Source of the DNA: Pristionchus mayeri
Lineage: Eukaryota; Nematoda; Chromadorea; Rhabditida; Neodiplogasteridae
Length of the DNA stretch: 64,000 bases
Reading direction: 5' to 3'
NCBI GenBank assembly: GCA_036245805.1
Contig: BTRK01000006.1
Span: 6,241,613 to 6,305,612, forward strand
The translations under genes and the position numbers were made by a program. Below the pieces are notes generated by a model. It did not search any database and was not told the DNA's origin. It saw nothing but the letters and a program-made list of their open reading frames with translations. Below, piece by piece: positions 1 through 11,639 of this stretch. How positions within the stretch are numbered: the stretch's first letter is position 1; the number at the start of each line of letters is the position of its first letter.

Positions 1-130
1 TGATACACTCGAAACATAGATTATTTCGTGCAAATATGGGTGAGATGACTACGCGAGAAGTGGGGTTCTTCATTCAGTTTTTTTTCACCGATGTGACCCG
101 CAATTGGCTTTTGGAGAGTACGCGATGTGT
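1..130. repeat. Left copy of a ~120-bp direct repeat
   Basis: The segment with CTCGAAACATAGATTA near its start and CTTTTGGAGAG near its end recurs in the same orientation at about 5080-5200, with the same order of short conserved blocks and roughly 70-75 % identity by eye. It is a diverged dispersed repeat. No coding potential is visible. Confidence 0.6.
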
Positions 131-182
131 ATTTAATTAATTGCATCATATAATTGTTCTGATTAGAGAGAGAGCACAACTA

Positions 183-1425
183 TTGGGGTGTCCGGAAAGT
201 TCGTATAATTTTTTGTTTTTATTTTTTATTCAATGCTTTACAATTCTCAGTGACCAATGTATGCCCCCTTCTTTCTCACTACCTCCCTCCAGCGATTGGG
301 CAGGGTCTCGATTCCTCTCTTCCAGAATGCGGGTTTCTTCGAGACCGCCCAGTTCACGAAAGCCCTCACAACTTCATCTCGATTCTTGAACTTCTTTCCT
401 TTGCAGAAGTCAGAGAGAGAGCGGAAGCAGTGGTAGTCGCATGGGGAGAGATCCGGGGAACACGGTGGATGGGGAATCCTCTCGATCTTCAGCTCGTCCA
501 TTTTCTTCTGGGTCATCTTCGCTCGATGTGGGCGAGCATTGTCCATCAGAAGAAGAATTTTGCCCTGGTTCAGGAGTCTGGGAGGGACTCTGATTGCGAC
601 ATCTTGCAGTCGTTCAGAGAAGAGGTCGGCATTGATGCTTGTGCCAGGGGCTAGGATCTCCCAGTAGATGTGACCGAGCACTGAAAAGAAGAAGCAGAGG
701 AGTTCCTTCTTTCCGTGCTCTTCCTTCTTCGGGACGGGCGTGGGCTTCTCATCTGCATCCACCCATTGCAGTCTCATCACAGGGTTATCGTACGTGATCC
801 ACTTCTCATCTGTAGCGATGATGGAATTGACCCATCGAAGATTGGATCTACGATGGAGTAATTCCCGACAGACTTGAACACAATTTTTCAGCTGTTCGGG
901 GGAGAGGTCATGGGGAATCACTTGTGGGAGTTTCGGCTTCTTCCCAGATCGATGGAGGATGGAGGGACACCGTTGATCTGGGAGTACCAGTATCCTTCTT
1001 CAACTCACGCACACTGGCCATGGGCTTGCGCTTCAGTGTGCGGAGAACGAGAGGCTGATCGAGGGAGGGAGGGCGTCCAGAGCGGGGTTGATCATCGAGA
1101 CCAAACTCCCCTTTCTTGAAGCGGGAGAACCACGTATAGCAGAAGGGTATGGAGGGGGCGTCAGCTCCTTCCGACTGGGCCAGGGCAGAGTGGGCCTCCT
1201 TCACGGATCGGCCAAGACGGTAGTAATGAAGTAAAACTGCTCGGAGGTAGAGATGGGAGTCCATCACAAGAATCAATGTAGCAACTAGGAGACTGATTAA
1301 ATCCTCTCACTACTCAACGTCAGAATGATGCAATACATTGTTGACAAACGGATTGCGCAATCACTGCATTTGATCGCGAACTGACTTTTTTCCGAAGCAT
1401 TATACGAACTTTCCGGACACCCCAA
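183..1425 (-). mobile_element. mariner transposon, nearly full length (1243 bp)
   Basis: Terminal inverted repeats of about 28 bp beginning TTGGGGTGTCCGGAAAGTTC lie at both ends and are flanked by TA at 181-182 and 1426-1427, as expected for a mariner TA target duplication. The transposase lies on the minus strand. A shorter deletion derivative of the same family is at 28730-29661 in the opposite orientation. The length and TA target fit Tc1/mariner elements. Confidence 0.95.
247..1276 (-). pseudogene. mariner transposase, frameshifted
   Basis: The transposase is read on the minus strand in two overlapping frames: residues 1 to about 105 from 1276 down to about 970, then the rest to the stop at 247. 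The first part carries the helix-turn-helix DNA-binding region. The second carries the mariner linker signature IPHDLSPEQ and the catalytic residues: D in IIATDEKW, D in LLLMDNARPH and D in SPDLSPCDYH, with 34 residues between the last two (D,D34D). Compared with the copy at 28869, bases near 970-975 read CTCCA in place of GATA (a net gain of one base), which shifts the frame after GTPRSTVS. The catalytic core is otherwise uninterrupted. Function is known from the family: cut-and-paste transposition at TA. The element is probably inactive unless the frameshift is a sequencing error. Confidence 0.93.
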
Positions 1426-1429
1426 TATC

Positions 1430-2200
1430 AGACATTCTATTTGAACATTTTTTTCTATTTTTTTCGTCCAAACGATCCACCAGCCTCATCGATATCGTCG
1501 ATGATCAATAAAGAAAAGAAGCAACAGAAACCTATTCGATTTTGACTGTCACGTTTTGGACGAAAATCAGTTGAACAGTTTTCTCTGCATCAACACAATG
1601 ACATCGATTAGGTTTCAGCGGTTATATTTTAATATGGAGAATATCAGCGACTCTCGGTCATGGCATATATAATATCGCGAGCCAGAATACGATATCCAAT
1701 GTACCACTATTATATAAACGAAATAATTTATGTTTCCAGAGTACCATTTCAAAAGAGATCACATCGGACAATGATAGTGGCGAAGCACGCTGTGGATAAA
1801 CAAATGATAAATTGACACTCATTTTACCCACAACGATCTTATTATCGGGGGGGGGGGGGGGGGAATGTAGTACACGAGAATTATATTCAATTTTGATGGC
1901 AAATTGATGAAGCTCCGAAAATAGAAGTTCGTAAGTTCTGAAAAAAAAACAACTTGTCCTGATACGTCGATTACGTTTCAGCGGCTACATTTCGCCATGG
2001 ACCATCAACGACATCGATAGTAATTCGATTTTTTCGTGAAAAATAAAAAAAATCCCTATCCCTCAACCGTCATTGAACTTGTGGTAACAATATATACATC
2101 ATCTTCCCTTGCGGTATAAATTCTATACACACTGTTGCAATCGGCTGCAAGCTATTGTTTCAATGAATCATTCTCAAATATGAGCACGAAAATGCTCAGT
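1430..2200. other. Non-coding repeat-rich spacer
   Basis: No gene is visible. Two or more copies of a dispersed repeat built around ATCGATTAGGTTTCAGCGG (about 1604-1665 and, diverged, 1970-2020) and a reverse-oriented partner ending GAAACCTATTCGATT (about 1530) are present. A run of 14 G lies at about 1849-1862. Confidence 0.5.
1849..1862. repeat. Poly-G tract
   Basis: An uninterrupted run of about 14 G lies in otherwise AT-rich DNA. It may form a quadruplex or be an assembly-length uncertainty. Confidence 0.7.
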
Positions 2201-2206
2201 ATTCTT

Positions 2207-2351
2207 TAGGGTTTCAATTTTAAGGTAATTTCGGGTCACTTTTTTCGGATGTGTTTCAGGCGCACTAGATATCTGATACGCTCATGCGTTATGCAGTTCA
2301 CCTGAAACATATTCGAAAATGAGCCAAAACGTCCTGAAAATTAAAACCCTA
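2207..2351. mobile_element. 145-bp MITE with 8-bp target duplication (family A, copy 1)
   Basis: The element starts TAGGGTTTCAATTTTAAGG and ends in the imperfect complement CCTGAAAATTAAAACCCTA. It is flanked on both sides by GTATTCTT (2199-2206 and 2352-2359), a perfect 8-bp duplication. TAG-starting ends plus 8-bp duplications fit non-autonomous hAT-type elements; that class assignment is inference. It has no coding capacity. Confidence 0.88.
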
Positions 2352-2684
2352 GTATTCTTCCACTACCAATGACGGCCTTTCTGTTTTAACGATGTGCACT
2401 CTGCGGCGCAGACTTATCTTCAAGGACCACTAAAATACCACTCAATGTTGAAAACATGCGGAAACACTGCCATTGGGCGTAAGTTCGACTATTGTCGTCA
2501 CTTCAACAAAACATCGATTAGGATTCAACGGATTCATTTCACTATGGAATATCAACGAAATCAATGGTACTGCAAAATGAATAGCAAAATGAATATGCCT
2601 ATCGTTTTCAGTACCCTCGATTACCCCAAATCACGAAGTTAGAGAGAATTGAGATTTTTGACCTGCGCTGAGACTAGTTCGAAT

Positions 2685-2826
2685 TAGGGTTTTAATTTTC
2701 AGGTCGTTTTGGCTCATTTTCGGATATGTTTCAGGTGAACTGCATAACACATGAGCGTATCAGATATCTAGTGCGCCTGAAACACATCCGAAAGTGACCC
2801 GAAATTACCTTAAAATTGAAACCCTA
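2685..2826. mobile_element. 142-bp MITE (family A, copy 2, inverted)
   Basis: It is the reverse complement of the element at 2207-2351, over 90 % identical by eye. It is flanked by GTTCGAAT (2677-2684) and GTTTGAAT (2827-2834), an 8-bp duplication with one mismatch. The two copies 333 bp apart in opposite orientation form a potential large stem-loop. Confidence 0.87.
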
Positions 2827-2839
2827 GTTTGAATCTTAG

Positions 2840-4350
2840 GCAAACGCCCTCATATGGGATTCAAATGAATTTACCCCGACAGTAATCAGACTAATCGGAC
2901 TCATTCTCTATATCGCACTCATTCTCTCTTTACGATCAGACAGAGCGATGAAGTAGAGGAAATGGAGAGATCGCGAAGATCGCCTCGGGATGGCAAAATG
3001 CAGCCATCTCTGATCATTCTCAGTCAGTCTAATCGAACACTCTCGCATGTTCAGCAGCGTGAATTTATACGACAAGTAACAGCCACTGTTCAAACTTCAG
3101 TTTTACTTTTTGTTTTTATTTTGCCTGAAAAGACGAAGAAATATCGATTTCAAAGCATAAATGAGGCCGATGAAACCTATTCGATTCTGCAAAGAAGCCG
3201 TTGTTGAATCTACGAAAGGAGATGTTGGCGAGTTCGGATATTGCCGTCGCTCCAAAAAAACGGCGCCTTCAAATCGATTAGGTTTCAGCGGCTGCAGTTC
3301 ACTATGGAATGTCATCGAAATCAATCGGGCGTGTCCTGCAAAACAACAATCAAACACCCAAGAAAATGAACAATCGATTGACTGTTATTGAAGGTATGAG
3401 ACCAATATCACCAGCTCCTTTACTGCGCAGTGTAAGTTCGAAACAAACAGTTGAAATCACTCTTTCAACCGCTTCTCCTCAAGTTTGAACACGCTATCGT
3501 CATTTCTAACCAGCGAGAAGAGTCACAATATCCACTGCATGGCCATATTCAAGGTCCACTAGAATAGCCTTAAAATTAGAGAAACGTCAGGGAAAATTTG
3601 GATTATTTCTCAACAGAGACTCATCTCTCGTCACTCTCAGACTGATCGGGCGATCTCTCGCATGCTCATGAGCGTGAATGCGCATGATAAGCACATGCTA
3701 TATTTTCGAACTTCAAATTCATGTTTTTTATTGTAGAAAGGGGGAAACAAGAGATCGATCTCGTCGATGATCAATGGTGAAATGAAACCGCTGAAACCTA
3801 TCCGATGTAGATTGCTAATTTTCAGACGCAAAGTTCGTGAGTTGAGCAATCTTCAACACTTCAACATAATTGTTGCGAAGTAGATTATGTTTCAGCAGAT
3901 TATTTTTTACAGCCGATAATCAATGAAATTGTTAATTCTTGCATGCATGTGTTAATGGAAACAAATAAAGTTGTGTCCTCGACAGTCATGCTGATTCGAG
4001 GAGGGAAACTAATTTTTCCCGCATCTGACAGAGTCTGGAAAGCGATTGAGAGGACGGAGTGAAACAAGGGCAGTGTAACGAAAACATGTGGCCGAGTCTT
4101 GCCAGATTCTTGATGTTTCTTTCTTTCTCCCTCTCGCTCTGACCTGCCACAGCCAGGGACAAAATACGATTTTCCTTGAACCTGCTTGATGTTTCTTCCA
4201 TTGAAATATTGTTTCCCATCTATTCTATTCCCGATCGTTGCTACCCAGCGCAAGTTCGGAATCATGACTCAGAAAGGAACAATAAAACACGCATTTAGCC
4301 CCACTGTACGAGGCATCCATCAGGTGTCTGAGACGGAGGAGCACTCCTTC
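2840..4350. other. Non-coding stretch with dispersed TTTCAGCGG repeats
   Basis: No gene is recognised. Two copies of a ~230-bp unit occur at about 3110-3340 and 3720-3930. Each pairs a GAAACCTATYCGAT block with an inverted GATTAGGTTTCAGCGG or related block on either side of variable sequence. The open frames here look like chance frames without a family match. Confidence 0.45.
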
Positions 4351-4428
4351 TCTCCACTCTCTTCATTTCATATGATCTCTCGCCTGTCAGAGACAGCGAG
4401 AGAGCGTGCGGAATGGAGAGAGTCAGAC
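4351..4428. repeat. GAGAGAGC foldback, copy
   Basis: An imperfect hairpin: CTCTCTTCATTTC arm, ATCTCTCGCC, short loop, then GCGAGAGAGCGTGCGGAAT and GGAGAGAGTCAGAC. It matches the foldback consensus seen best at 15467-15555. Confidence 0.7.
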
Positions 4429-4562
4429 GAGACAGAGGCACTAAATCTCCGCGGCGAGAGAGTACGGGAAACGGAGAGAGTGCTAGGCCGGGAATCCCAT
4501 AGTAGCCGGGAAATGGGCGCTGACAGAGATGGATGCTCCTTGCTTGCCCTGAGGAGGTGTTC

Positions 4563-4629
4563 GCGCTCTCTTCATTTCGCCTATTCTCTCACACTGACTT
4601 GCGAGAGAGTGTGCAAAAGTGAGAGAGCC
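4563..4629. repeat. GAGAGAGC foldback, copy
   Basis: An imperfect hairpin with arm CTCTCTTCATTTCGCC and return arm GCGAGAGAGTGTGCAAAAG. It is diverged from the consensus. Confidence 0.65.
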
Positions 4630-5079
4630 TGATTAGTCTGAGGCTAGTGCCGAGAGTGATAGATGATTGCGGTTTGGCTGCCCGGGCCAAGTCATTTGTC
4701 TCCCACCTCCTCTTCCTACTCGATGCAGTAGTGCAGTTACACCTCATCTGAAGAGAAATCTGATTTATGTTCATGAATATCCAATTATTTGTCCCCCTTT
4801 CTGCACTCCCGAGCCGTCAAAGTATAGGCCACTGTTGCATGTTGTGATCGTTATGTATCTCTTTCTTTTCTTTGAACTATTTGCTGCATACTTATCTTTT
4901 TATCAAAACAAGATCAACATGAGGTCACCACAGCTTATCATTTACCACATTTCTGAGTGACATTCATGAAAAGTCTTTTTTTTTGGATAAAGCGGAACGT
5001 CGCGCGCTCAATGAGTGTCATTTTTTAGTTTTTTTTCGCTGCATGAACACCATCATTCTCGAAAGTGATCGTTCCCTAA

Positions 5080-5200
5080 ATGATATACTCGAAACATAGA
5101 TTAGTTCAAGAAAATATATTGTGGAGCATGGAAAGGCGGCCTCACATTGTGACTTTATCCGACGTGACTTGACTTTTGGAGAGAACGCGGTGCATATTTT
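5080..5200. repeat. Right copy of the ~120-bp direct repeat
   Basis: Same orientation and block order as 1-130: ACTCGAAACATAGATTAG, then GACTTTTGGAGAGAACGCGG. Confidence 0.6.
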
Positions 5201-5220
5201 ACTGTTTACACCCTCCAATC

Positions 5221-5262
5221 GGCCTGGTAGGCGAGAGAGCATGCAGAATGAAGAGAGTCATT
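5221..5262. repeat. GAGAGAGC foldback, right half only
   Basis: GGCGAGAGAGCATGCAGAAT followed by GAAGAGAGTCA matches the right arm of the foldback family; the left arm is absent. Confidence 0.6.
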
Positions 5263-5559
5263 TCTTTTCCCTACTGAATAGTAAAGACTAGTACACCCTG
5301 TGTACTACCCAGGTAGTCCACTATCTCATTCCATTCAATTTGCAAAGAGGCCCGTGTACGGGCCCGAGTTGTTGTTGTTCGCAATAGAAAAGGAGGGAAG
5401 CCACTAAGAGGGCCTGTCTTACTCTCTCCCTTCATTGTGCTATCTAGCTCTTTCTGACTGTCTGACTCTCTCCCGTTCTCGCGCTCTCTCGCCCTCTCTG
5501 ACTCTCTCTCTCTCTTTTCCGTGATCTCTCGCTCTGTCCTGCCCACTAACTAAGAGGGA

Positions 5560-7500
5560 AGAAATCGCATACGACTGTGCATTAGTGTTCGGGTCTCGTG
5601 CTTTTTCGTAATAGCGTCTTTTCGCCTGTCTTAGTACTGCTCCTACTATCGTCGCCATTCTAAGCACTATTATGATTTCCCCCTCACATTGCTAGGAAAT
5701 AGCTTAGTTTACATCGCTTAGCGCTTCTGGATCGCAATGCGGTAAGATTTTGTCCAGCACTATGTGATTTAGTGTTCGAGGCCTCGTGCATTAGTAATAG
5801 TTCCTTAGCGTCGGTTTATCTTGTAGTTGTCAATACTATGAGTATCTACTTTTTTTAGTTCAGGAAGTAATTCTCCTTCTCATCGCTCTCAAAAGTTTAT
5901 CTCAGTTCAAATTCGAATACTGAAGCATATATGCGATTTCGAAAAGTTAAGAACGCCGGATTGATCCACTCCGTCGTTCCTTTCTTTGTTGTTGTTTGTC
6001 CATTTTGCATCAAATTTCCCTCTCCGGAACATATTTTCCGGTGCTAATGCTTTTGAACTCTATCACATTACACACTCCAATTCCTCCTAGTAGCTGTTTT
6101 CTCCCGAATGAAATGTGCTCAGAACTTTATTGACTTTTTCGAATAGTGTCTGAATAACACGGTCTGACCAGAGCGAGTCTTAAAAGACCATTCTCTATTT
6201 CTCCACCGTGGTAATTGAGTTTCGAAAGAACAGAATTTAGTACAACGAGAAACTATTACAATTCATCGGCAGTGAAAACCTTTTCACTTTTTTGCCTATA
6301 GGCTAGACCATTCGACATTCGTCCATTTCATTCTTTCCCACTTCCTCTTAGGAAACGCCCTTGTTTTGACGCCTGGCGTTCAACCTTTTTCTTCCTTTTA
6401 AGCCCTGCCAATCTTATTTCATCCCTCTAGTAATTGAAATCATTACGTTTCGCTCACAATTCGCGCTCTCTCAATAATGCACCCTGTCAAGCCAAGTGAA
6501 AACTTTTAAATTGCAAGTAAAAAACACGCAACATTATTTTTTTATTGGTGAAAGCTTACAGAGTGATTGTGTATGAACAGGCAGTTCAGCGTACGTGCGG
6601 AACGCAATAACAAGTGTTCTCGGCGGGGGTACGACTATCTGACAACATGCTTCTAGATGGATTAGCGCATAGTGGAACGAATTTACTCGGGCATATGCTG
6701 TTTGCGCTCATTTAGCCACAACTTGCTCATTTATCCTATTCGTTTCTCCTGTTTTCTAGCACGTGCAATGAAAAACTATTTCGACACTCAAGTGATTATG
6801 CGTTCACTCCCGCCATGCCTCAATCATACACTTTTAAGGTGGTTATTATCATATTTGTCATTATAACATTATTATAATCTTCTTTTGCTCACTTCGTTCT
6901 CCAACGAGCCAATTTTCGGAATTACTATTGCCTTTGTCTGTGAACTCTTGGTACACTTCAAGAGGAGGAGCACGGACGGATTCCCATCGTCTCGAGTGAT
7001 CTACCGTCAAGAAAGCCTCGCTCAAGTCTGCGCTGTGAGTTCCTAACCGGCGCAAGTCAGGTGTTCGGCGGCAGGATGATCTACTTCGATGCTCAACGGA
7101 GATCCGTCACGATCGTCCCTACAGTTGACCAGAGAAGCCAAAGAAGATCCCATCCATTGACCTAACGACGCTCTGATACCGAAGATCCCAATTCCATCCA
7201 CACCGAAGTCACCCTCCTGCAGGACCATTGTGCCTGACGTCAGGATAAATATGAAATATATGAAATTTGTCTGTGAATTATACCACTTCCCCGTGGGAAA
7301 CGCCCATGTTTTGACGCGCGATGACCATTCTTTTCATCTTTCTAAGCCCCGCCACTCTGATTTCCTCCTTCTCCTCTCGTAATGGAATAGTAGCCTATTT
7401 TCCTTCCATTCTCCACCACTGGGAATGTCTCTCTCTCTAATTCCTGTGTTATCTCGCTTCTCTATTCCATGATATTTAGACAGTCAACCACCTGAAAAAT
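5560..7500. other. Intergenic stretch with two degenerate direct repeats
   Basis: No supported gene. About 5573-5620 and 5760-5813 are diverged copies of one block (ATTAGTGTTCGGGTCTCGTG and relative) about 190 bp apart. About 6335-6440 and 7285-7385 share GGAAACGCCC, TTTTGACGC and AAGCCC in the same order. Bases 6940-7235 are more GC-rich than their surroundings and are listed separately. Confidence 0.45.
6861..7228 (-). other. Possible decayed coding remnant, unidentified
   Basis: On the minus strand two consecutive open frames (7228-7043 and 7055-6861) occupy a locally GC-rich block and shift frame near 7050. The second includes SEAFLTVDHSRRWESVR and is not low-complexity. I do not recognise a family. 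It could be a broken fragment of an old retroelement or a chance frame. No splice sites or start context single it out. Confidence 0.2.
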
Positions 7501-7525
7501 TGTGAGAATGGGTATCACAGCGCAC

Positions 7526-7637
7526 TAGAGTTCGAGAAATGATACCACGGTCTCTTCATTGTGCACACTCTCTCACCGCTAGACCGGTCGAGATAGTGTG
7601 GAAACTGAAGAGACGGTGACCCGAATTACGAACTCTA
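7526..7637. mobile_element. 112-bp MITE with 8-bp target duplication (family B, copy 1)
   Basis: Its ends are TAGAGTTCGAGAAA and CCGAATTACGAACTCTA, and its middle is a GAGAGAGC-type hairpin (CTCTTCATT arm and AAACTGAAGAGAC arm). It is flanked by CAGCGCAC (7518-7525) and CAGTGCAC (7638-7645), seven of eight bases identical. The same 112-113 bp element occurs at 56663 and 55274. Ends and duplication size fit a hAT-like MITE (inference). Confidence 0.87.
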
Positions 7638-7649
7638 CAGTGCACCATA

Positions 7650-9470
7650 GCCCCTGTATAAAGGCACATTGTCCATTAAAACATATTTCTAAGAAACAAC
7701 GGAATTTCCCCTCTTCGAGCAATGAGATCAAGTTCAACATTTTTCCACATAACGAGTTTCTTTATTTTACGCGTGTTCTCTGTTGGCTGGCAGTGATGGA
7801 TATTTTATTGATAGGGACACCAATTCTGAAGGTATCGTTTTAGTGGCATTTTTCAATTCAAATCAAGTTTCTGAAACATATACTAGGCATATTCTGTCAC
7901 AAGAAGGTAGTAAAAAAAGCTTACCTGAAACATGAATTCACATTATTTATTTGTTGTTATTGTAGGGGATAGTGCTGCCATTAGATCTATGTCGTAGATT
8001 CCCGGATTCGCAAATTATATCAAAGAACACCCAAAAAATCAGTTTAATTATGTGTTTTTGTTGTTACCAAAGCAGAAGACTATTAAAACTCGTAGACGAC
8101 AAACGCTGAAAATAACCAACTAAAACCTAACTTAGTTCGCAATGCGATTTTTTTCTAGAATTCACACAATTGAAGAAGGTTTTGCAAATCCATGCCGATG
8201 TTACGCCTCCTAAATCCGACAAATAGGAAGGCATGGCGAGACATAACTATCTTCTCCCATCGTGTTATCTCATCGATAAAGCAGGCGAGAGAGCACGCAG
8301 CATGAAAAAGAGGCAGTTAGTGCTAGGTAAAACCTCTTCCCTTTACCTTCCTTTCTGTAGCCTCACTTTCCATAGTCGGAACATAATTTCCATGCTAATT
8401 TACATTCTGCAACCCAAATTGCAGTTTTTTTTAAAATTCAAAATTACGGTACGTTGCTATCAATCTCGTAGATGGTACATGATGAAATGAAGCCGCTGAA
8501 ACATATCCGATTTCGAAAGCGAAGTCATTGTTGAAGTTTAAAAATTTGCTTTGGTAGACATTTCAGTGAGAAGAGTTTTTTCTCGCTCAAGTATTACTTT
8601 TTAGACTGCACATTCCGGTATTTCTCATTTCAAAGCGCTTCTTCTTTCTTAATGTCTTGTGTTCCGAAATCTTCTCAAAACTTCATCAAGACTATTCTAC
8701 GACCGCTTGCAAATTCCAATTTTCGAAACGTGTTTTCTAGTTTCTAGAATCTGATTACCATTCCACTTCGGTTTCCCTCCCATTCCGCATTTTCTGGAGT
8801 TGCTCTCGTTCGCAAATAGTTGACCAAATTGGACATTCAACAGCTTGCTTTCTCCTAATTTAGCACCTAATTTGATCTGCTGCTCGATTGCAGATAGACG
8901 ATTGATATCATTCCTTTTCTTTATCGCACACGACAAAAATACGCGAATTCAACAAAACGACTCACACGCCACAATCAGATTACTTACTACCCGACCACTC
9001 CAAGAATTTTTTCAATTCTTGGCTCATTTTCTTATTGTTCTCTCGCTTGGGAATGTATGGGAAAACGTTTGAAGAACACCTAATTGTCCTTGCTTTTATG
9101 AATCTATCCTGCTACAAATCGTGGTAATATAATGGTCAGGACGCACTGACAGCATTTATACTGCAAGATTCTGATAATTTTTCTTCGCGAGACATTCCTA
9201 TCTGATAACATGCTATTACGAGATCCTAGACACAGACAGGAAGGAATTCTCACTCGTCTATCCGTCACGCTAAATCTTGACTGCGCGCTCGTTACTGATT
9301 TGATCACGATTTGTCCATTCCTCCTACGATTTTGGACGCTTATTTCTTTCCTTACACGTAGAGCTAAATTACATTTGTCTACCCAGTGTACTTCCGTTCT
9401 TCACGATTGAATCATATGCCTTGTTCTGTTGGTCAAATGTAGTCTCTAGTCTATTATCCACACATATCAT
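7650..9470. other. Intergenic stretch, no gene seen
   Basis: Contents are a half foldback at 8267-8315 (GGCGAGAGAGCACGCAGCAT), a diverged copy of the CCGCTGAAACATATCCGATT repeat at about 8490, and otherwise unremarkable AT-rich sequence. Confidence 0.45.
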
Positions 9471-9479
9471 CTATATAAA

Positions 9480-9760
9480 AGGGTGATCTCTCACAGAAGG
9501 ACACATCGACTAGTTCATAATTTTCAACACAATTATGTCATGCCGATTTATTGGTCTATTCTACCTTCTAGTTCTTGTCATCACCCACTCGCGCACACTG
9601 CGCATAGATTTCGTAGAAAACGGTCATCCGATCTCTTACAGAAGGACACAACGACTATTTTGAAATTTTCCACACAACATTTTCTTTTCTAAGCCTCTAG
9701 TCCTTGCTATCACCCACACGCGCTGCGCTTCCATCTCTAACTTCGTAAAGTTCTCAACGC
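9480..9760. repeat. Two diverged tandem units of ~150 bp
   Basis: GATCTCTCACAGAAGGACAC (about 9485) and its relative GATCTCTTACAGAAGGACAC (about 9630) head two units that also share a CACCCACWCGCGC block. Identity is roughly 75 %. Confidence 0.65.
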
Positions 9761-10098
9761 AAATCCGATTCAAACGTGTTGCCGACTCGTGCGCCCACTC
9801 TGATTTTTCTCTCTACTTCCCTCCATTCGTCTCTCAATTCCGCGTGCTCTCTCGATTTCGCTTTTCTCTGGCCTTAAAACCGTCTCTTCGTTCTCAATGC
9901 TATCTCATTATCTCTAACCCCCCGAATTAGAGTACAGCCTCCTTCCACATTCCTTCATGTTATGCGCGTTCCCTTTGTCTTTCTGCACGCTCCAATTTCC
10001 TTATTTCGAACTTGAACTGGAAACTCGGAAGAGCAAATCCAATGAATAAAATGCTTTCGACGTTCAGAACTAACATAGGAATGGTTTGCAAGAAAGTA
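9761..10098. other. Intergenic stretch, no feature recognised
   Basis: Pyrimidine-rich sequence with scattered GCTCTCTCG words; nothing codes convincingly. Confidence 0.4.
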
Positions 10099-10164
10099 AT
10101 CTCTTCATTCTGCCAACTTGCTCATCGGTTTGCTTGACGAGAGAGTGCACACAATGAAGAGAGC
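10099..10164. repeat. GAGAGAGC foldback, copy
   Basis: AATCTCTTCATTCTGCC arm, loop with TTGCTTGACG, then AGAGAGTGCACACAATGAAG. An imperfect hairpin of the family. Confidence 0.65.
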
Positions 10165-10326
10165 CGTTGCTTGCAAAGCTCACGCCCCATCTCAAAATTT
10201 TTTGCAGGCTTCTTGTCAAGTTCGCCAGGTTCCTTTTTGTTGTCCAATACGCCTTTGTAAAACATCTCGCTACATTTATCTCGCGTTTTCTCTTCAACTC
10301 CTCTCACCCACCAGGGTCTCTAAATC

Positions 10327-10400
10327 TCACTCTCTTTCTCATTTGCATGCTCTCTCGATCTGTCTGACCGGCGAGAGAGTGTGCTTATTCGAGAGAGCGG
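10327..10400. repeat. GAGAGAGC foldback, copy
   Basis: ATTTGCATGCTCTCTCGATC, TGTCTGACC, then GGCGAGAGAGTGTGCTTATT. The loop sequence CTGACCGGCGAGAGAG is identical to that of the best copies. Confidence 0.75.
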
Positions 10401-11320
10401 AGAGAGCGGAGAGAGAGGAGGCGCCCTGGGAAAGAAGCCGGCTGATTGAGTCTTGGGAACCGGATTTAAAGCAGATTCGCTGTTGTCTTTGATCTGTCGC
10501 CGCCGTCTTTGAGATTTGCAATCTCTCAAATTTTGTGTAGAATTGTTACAAGTAGTCGTTGCGGCATTCTGTGAAAGATCACAACGAAAATCAAGTTATT
10601 TTGCATTTTTCACTTTTCAACAATATAGGCCGGTAAAGGGTAAAGTAAGCTGTGATCTTCATTGTTCATCATAGTATCGTTATGTTTTACGACAACCATT
10701 TGTTGACGAACGCGCCAATGCGCAATTTTTCTTTATCTCTCATTGAACAAGCAATTTAAAAGGCGCTAAATTGTGACCGCCATTTATGTGCGGAGCCACT
10801 TGTTGTCGAATTAGTAGCTTCTCAAAGAGTCCACTTCTCACATCTGACAGAGACCTAGAGCTAGATCATTTCCGCCCGATGATCACTTCTTCTCTTGAGT
10901 CTGGGTGCTCTGTTCACCTTCTAACCGCCGAGGGATCACGCAGAATAAAGTGAGCCGCTTCTTACGATGGCATATGTGCCCCTGCTTAAGGAGCAATGCG
11001 AAAATCAATAAAGAAGTTCAAGAATGTAGATAAGATATGTGTTATTTGATCACTGATTTCACTATGGCTTCGATTTTTTTCTCATCACACTGCATGTGAC
11101 AGAGGTCGAGTGTGAGAGCATACATCAGATGATCCTTTCTTCCCTCGATTCTTCGTGCTCACTCTACCATTCCAACCATTGAGAGGCCACACTTAATGGA
11201 GATACGTTTGTCTCACAAAGCCATCCCGAGTTACACCTCAGCACTCGCGCTCGATGATCCCTAGCAACGTGAAAGCATCGACAACACGATGCGCGAAAAC
11301 AATAGGCGTCTACTCTCGTG
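10401..11320. other. Intergenic stretch, no gene seen
   Basis: Purine-rich GAGAGAGCGG runs flank the preceding foldback. Half-foldback remnants lie near 10930 and 11110. No coding signal was recognised. Confidence 0.4.
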
Positions 11321-11324
11321 CTAT

Positions 11325-11420
11325 CTCTGCCTCTCTCTGCGTCTCTTCCTTTCCCACACTCTCTCGTTTTCTCTTCATCTCTCTGCGTCTCTTCCTTTCC
11401 CACACTCTCTCGCCTCGCAG
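11325..11420. repeat. Tandem duplication, ~50-bp unit
   Basis: GCGTCTCTTCCTTTCCCACA followed by CTCTCTCG occurs twice, about 51 bp apart, in a pyrimidine-rich tract. Confidence 0.75.
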
Positions 11421-11639
11421 CGACCCGCTTTTTCGCACAATTTCAGCCGCGACTTTCACACCTCTCGCGGCTCAAATTTCTCACGGGAAACGCTCACATT
11501 CAGTGATTAGCTACGAGGGAAAACGCATGTTTTCCTCCTCTTCAGGCGCTTTGAAATTCATTGGTTGTTTTGTGCTGCGATTCCCTTACTTCGCGCACTT
11601 TCTCGGCTATTCAAAAGTTCGGAAAACCCTTTCCTAGGA

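Noticed and set aside
10320..10529. Arg/Ser-rich frames over GAGAGAGC tracts as proteins
   Set aside because: Composition is dictated by the CTCTCT/GAGAGA repeat, and similar frames arise wherever the foldback family occurs.
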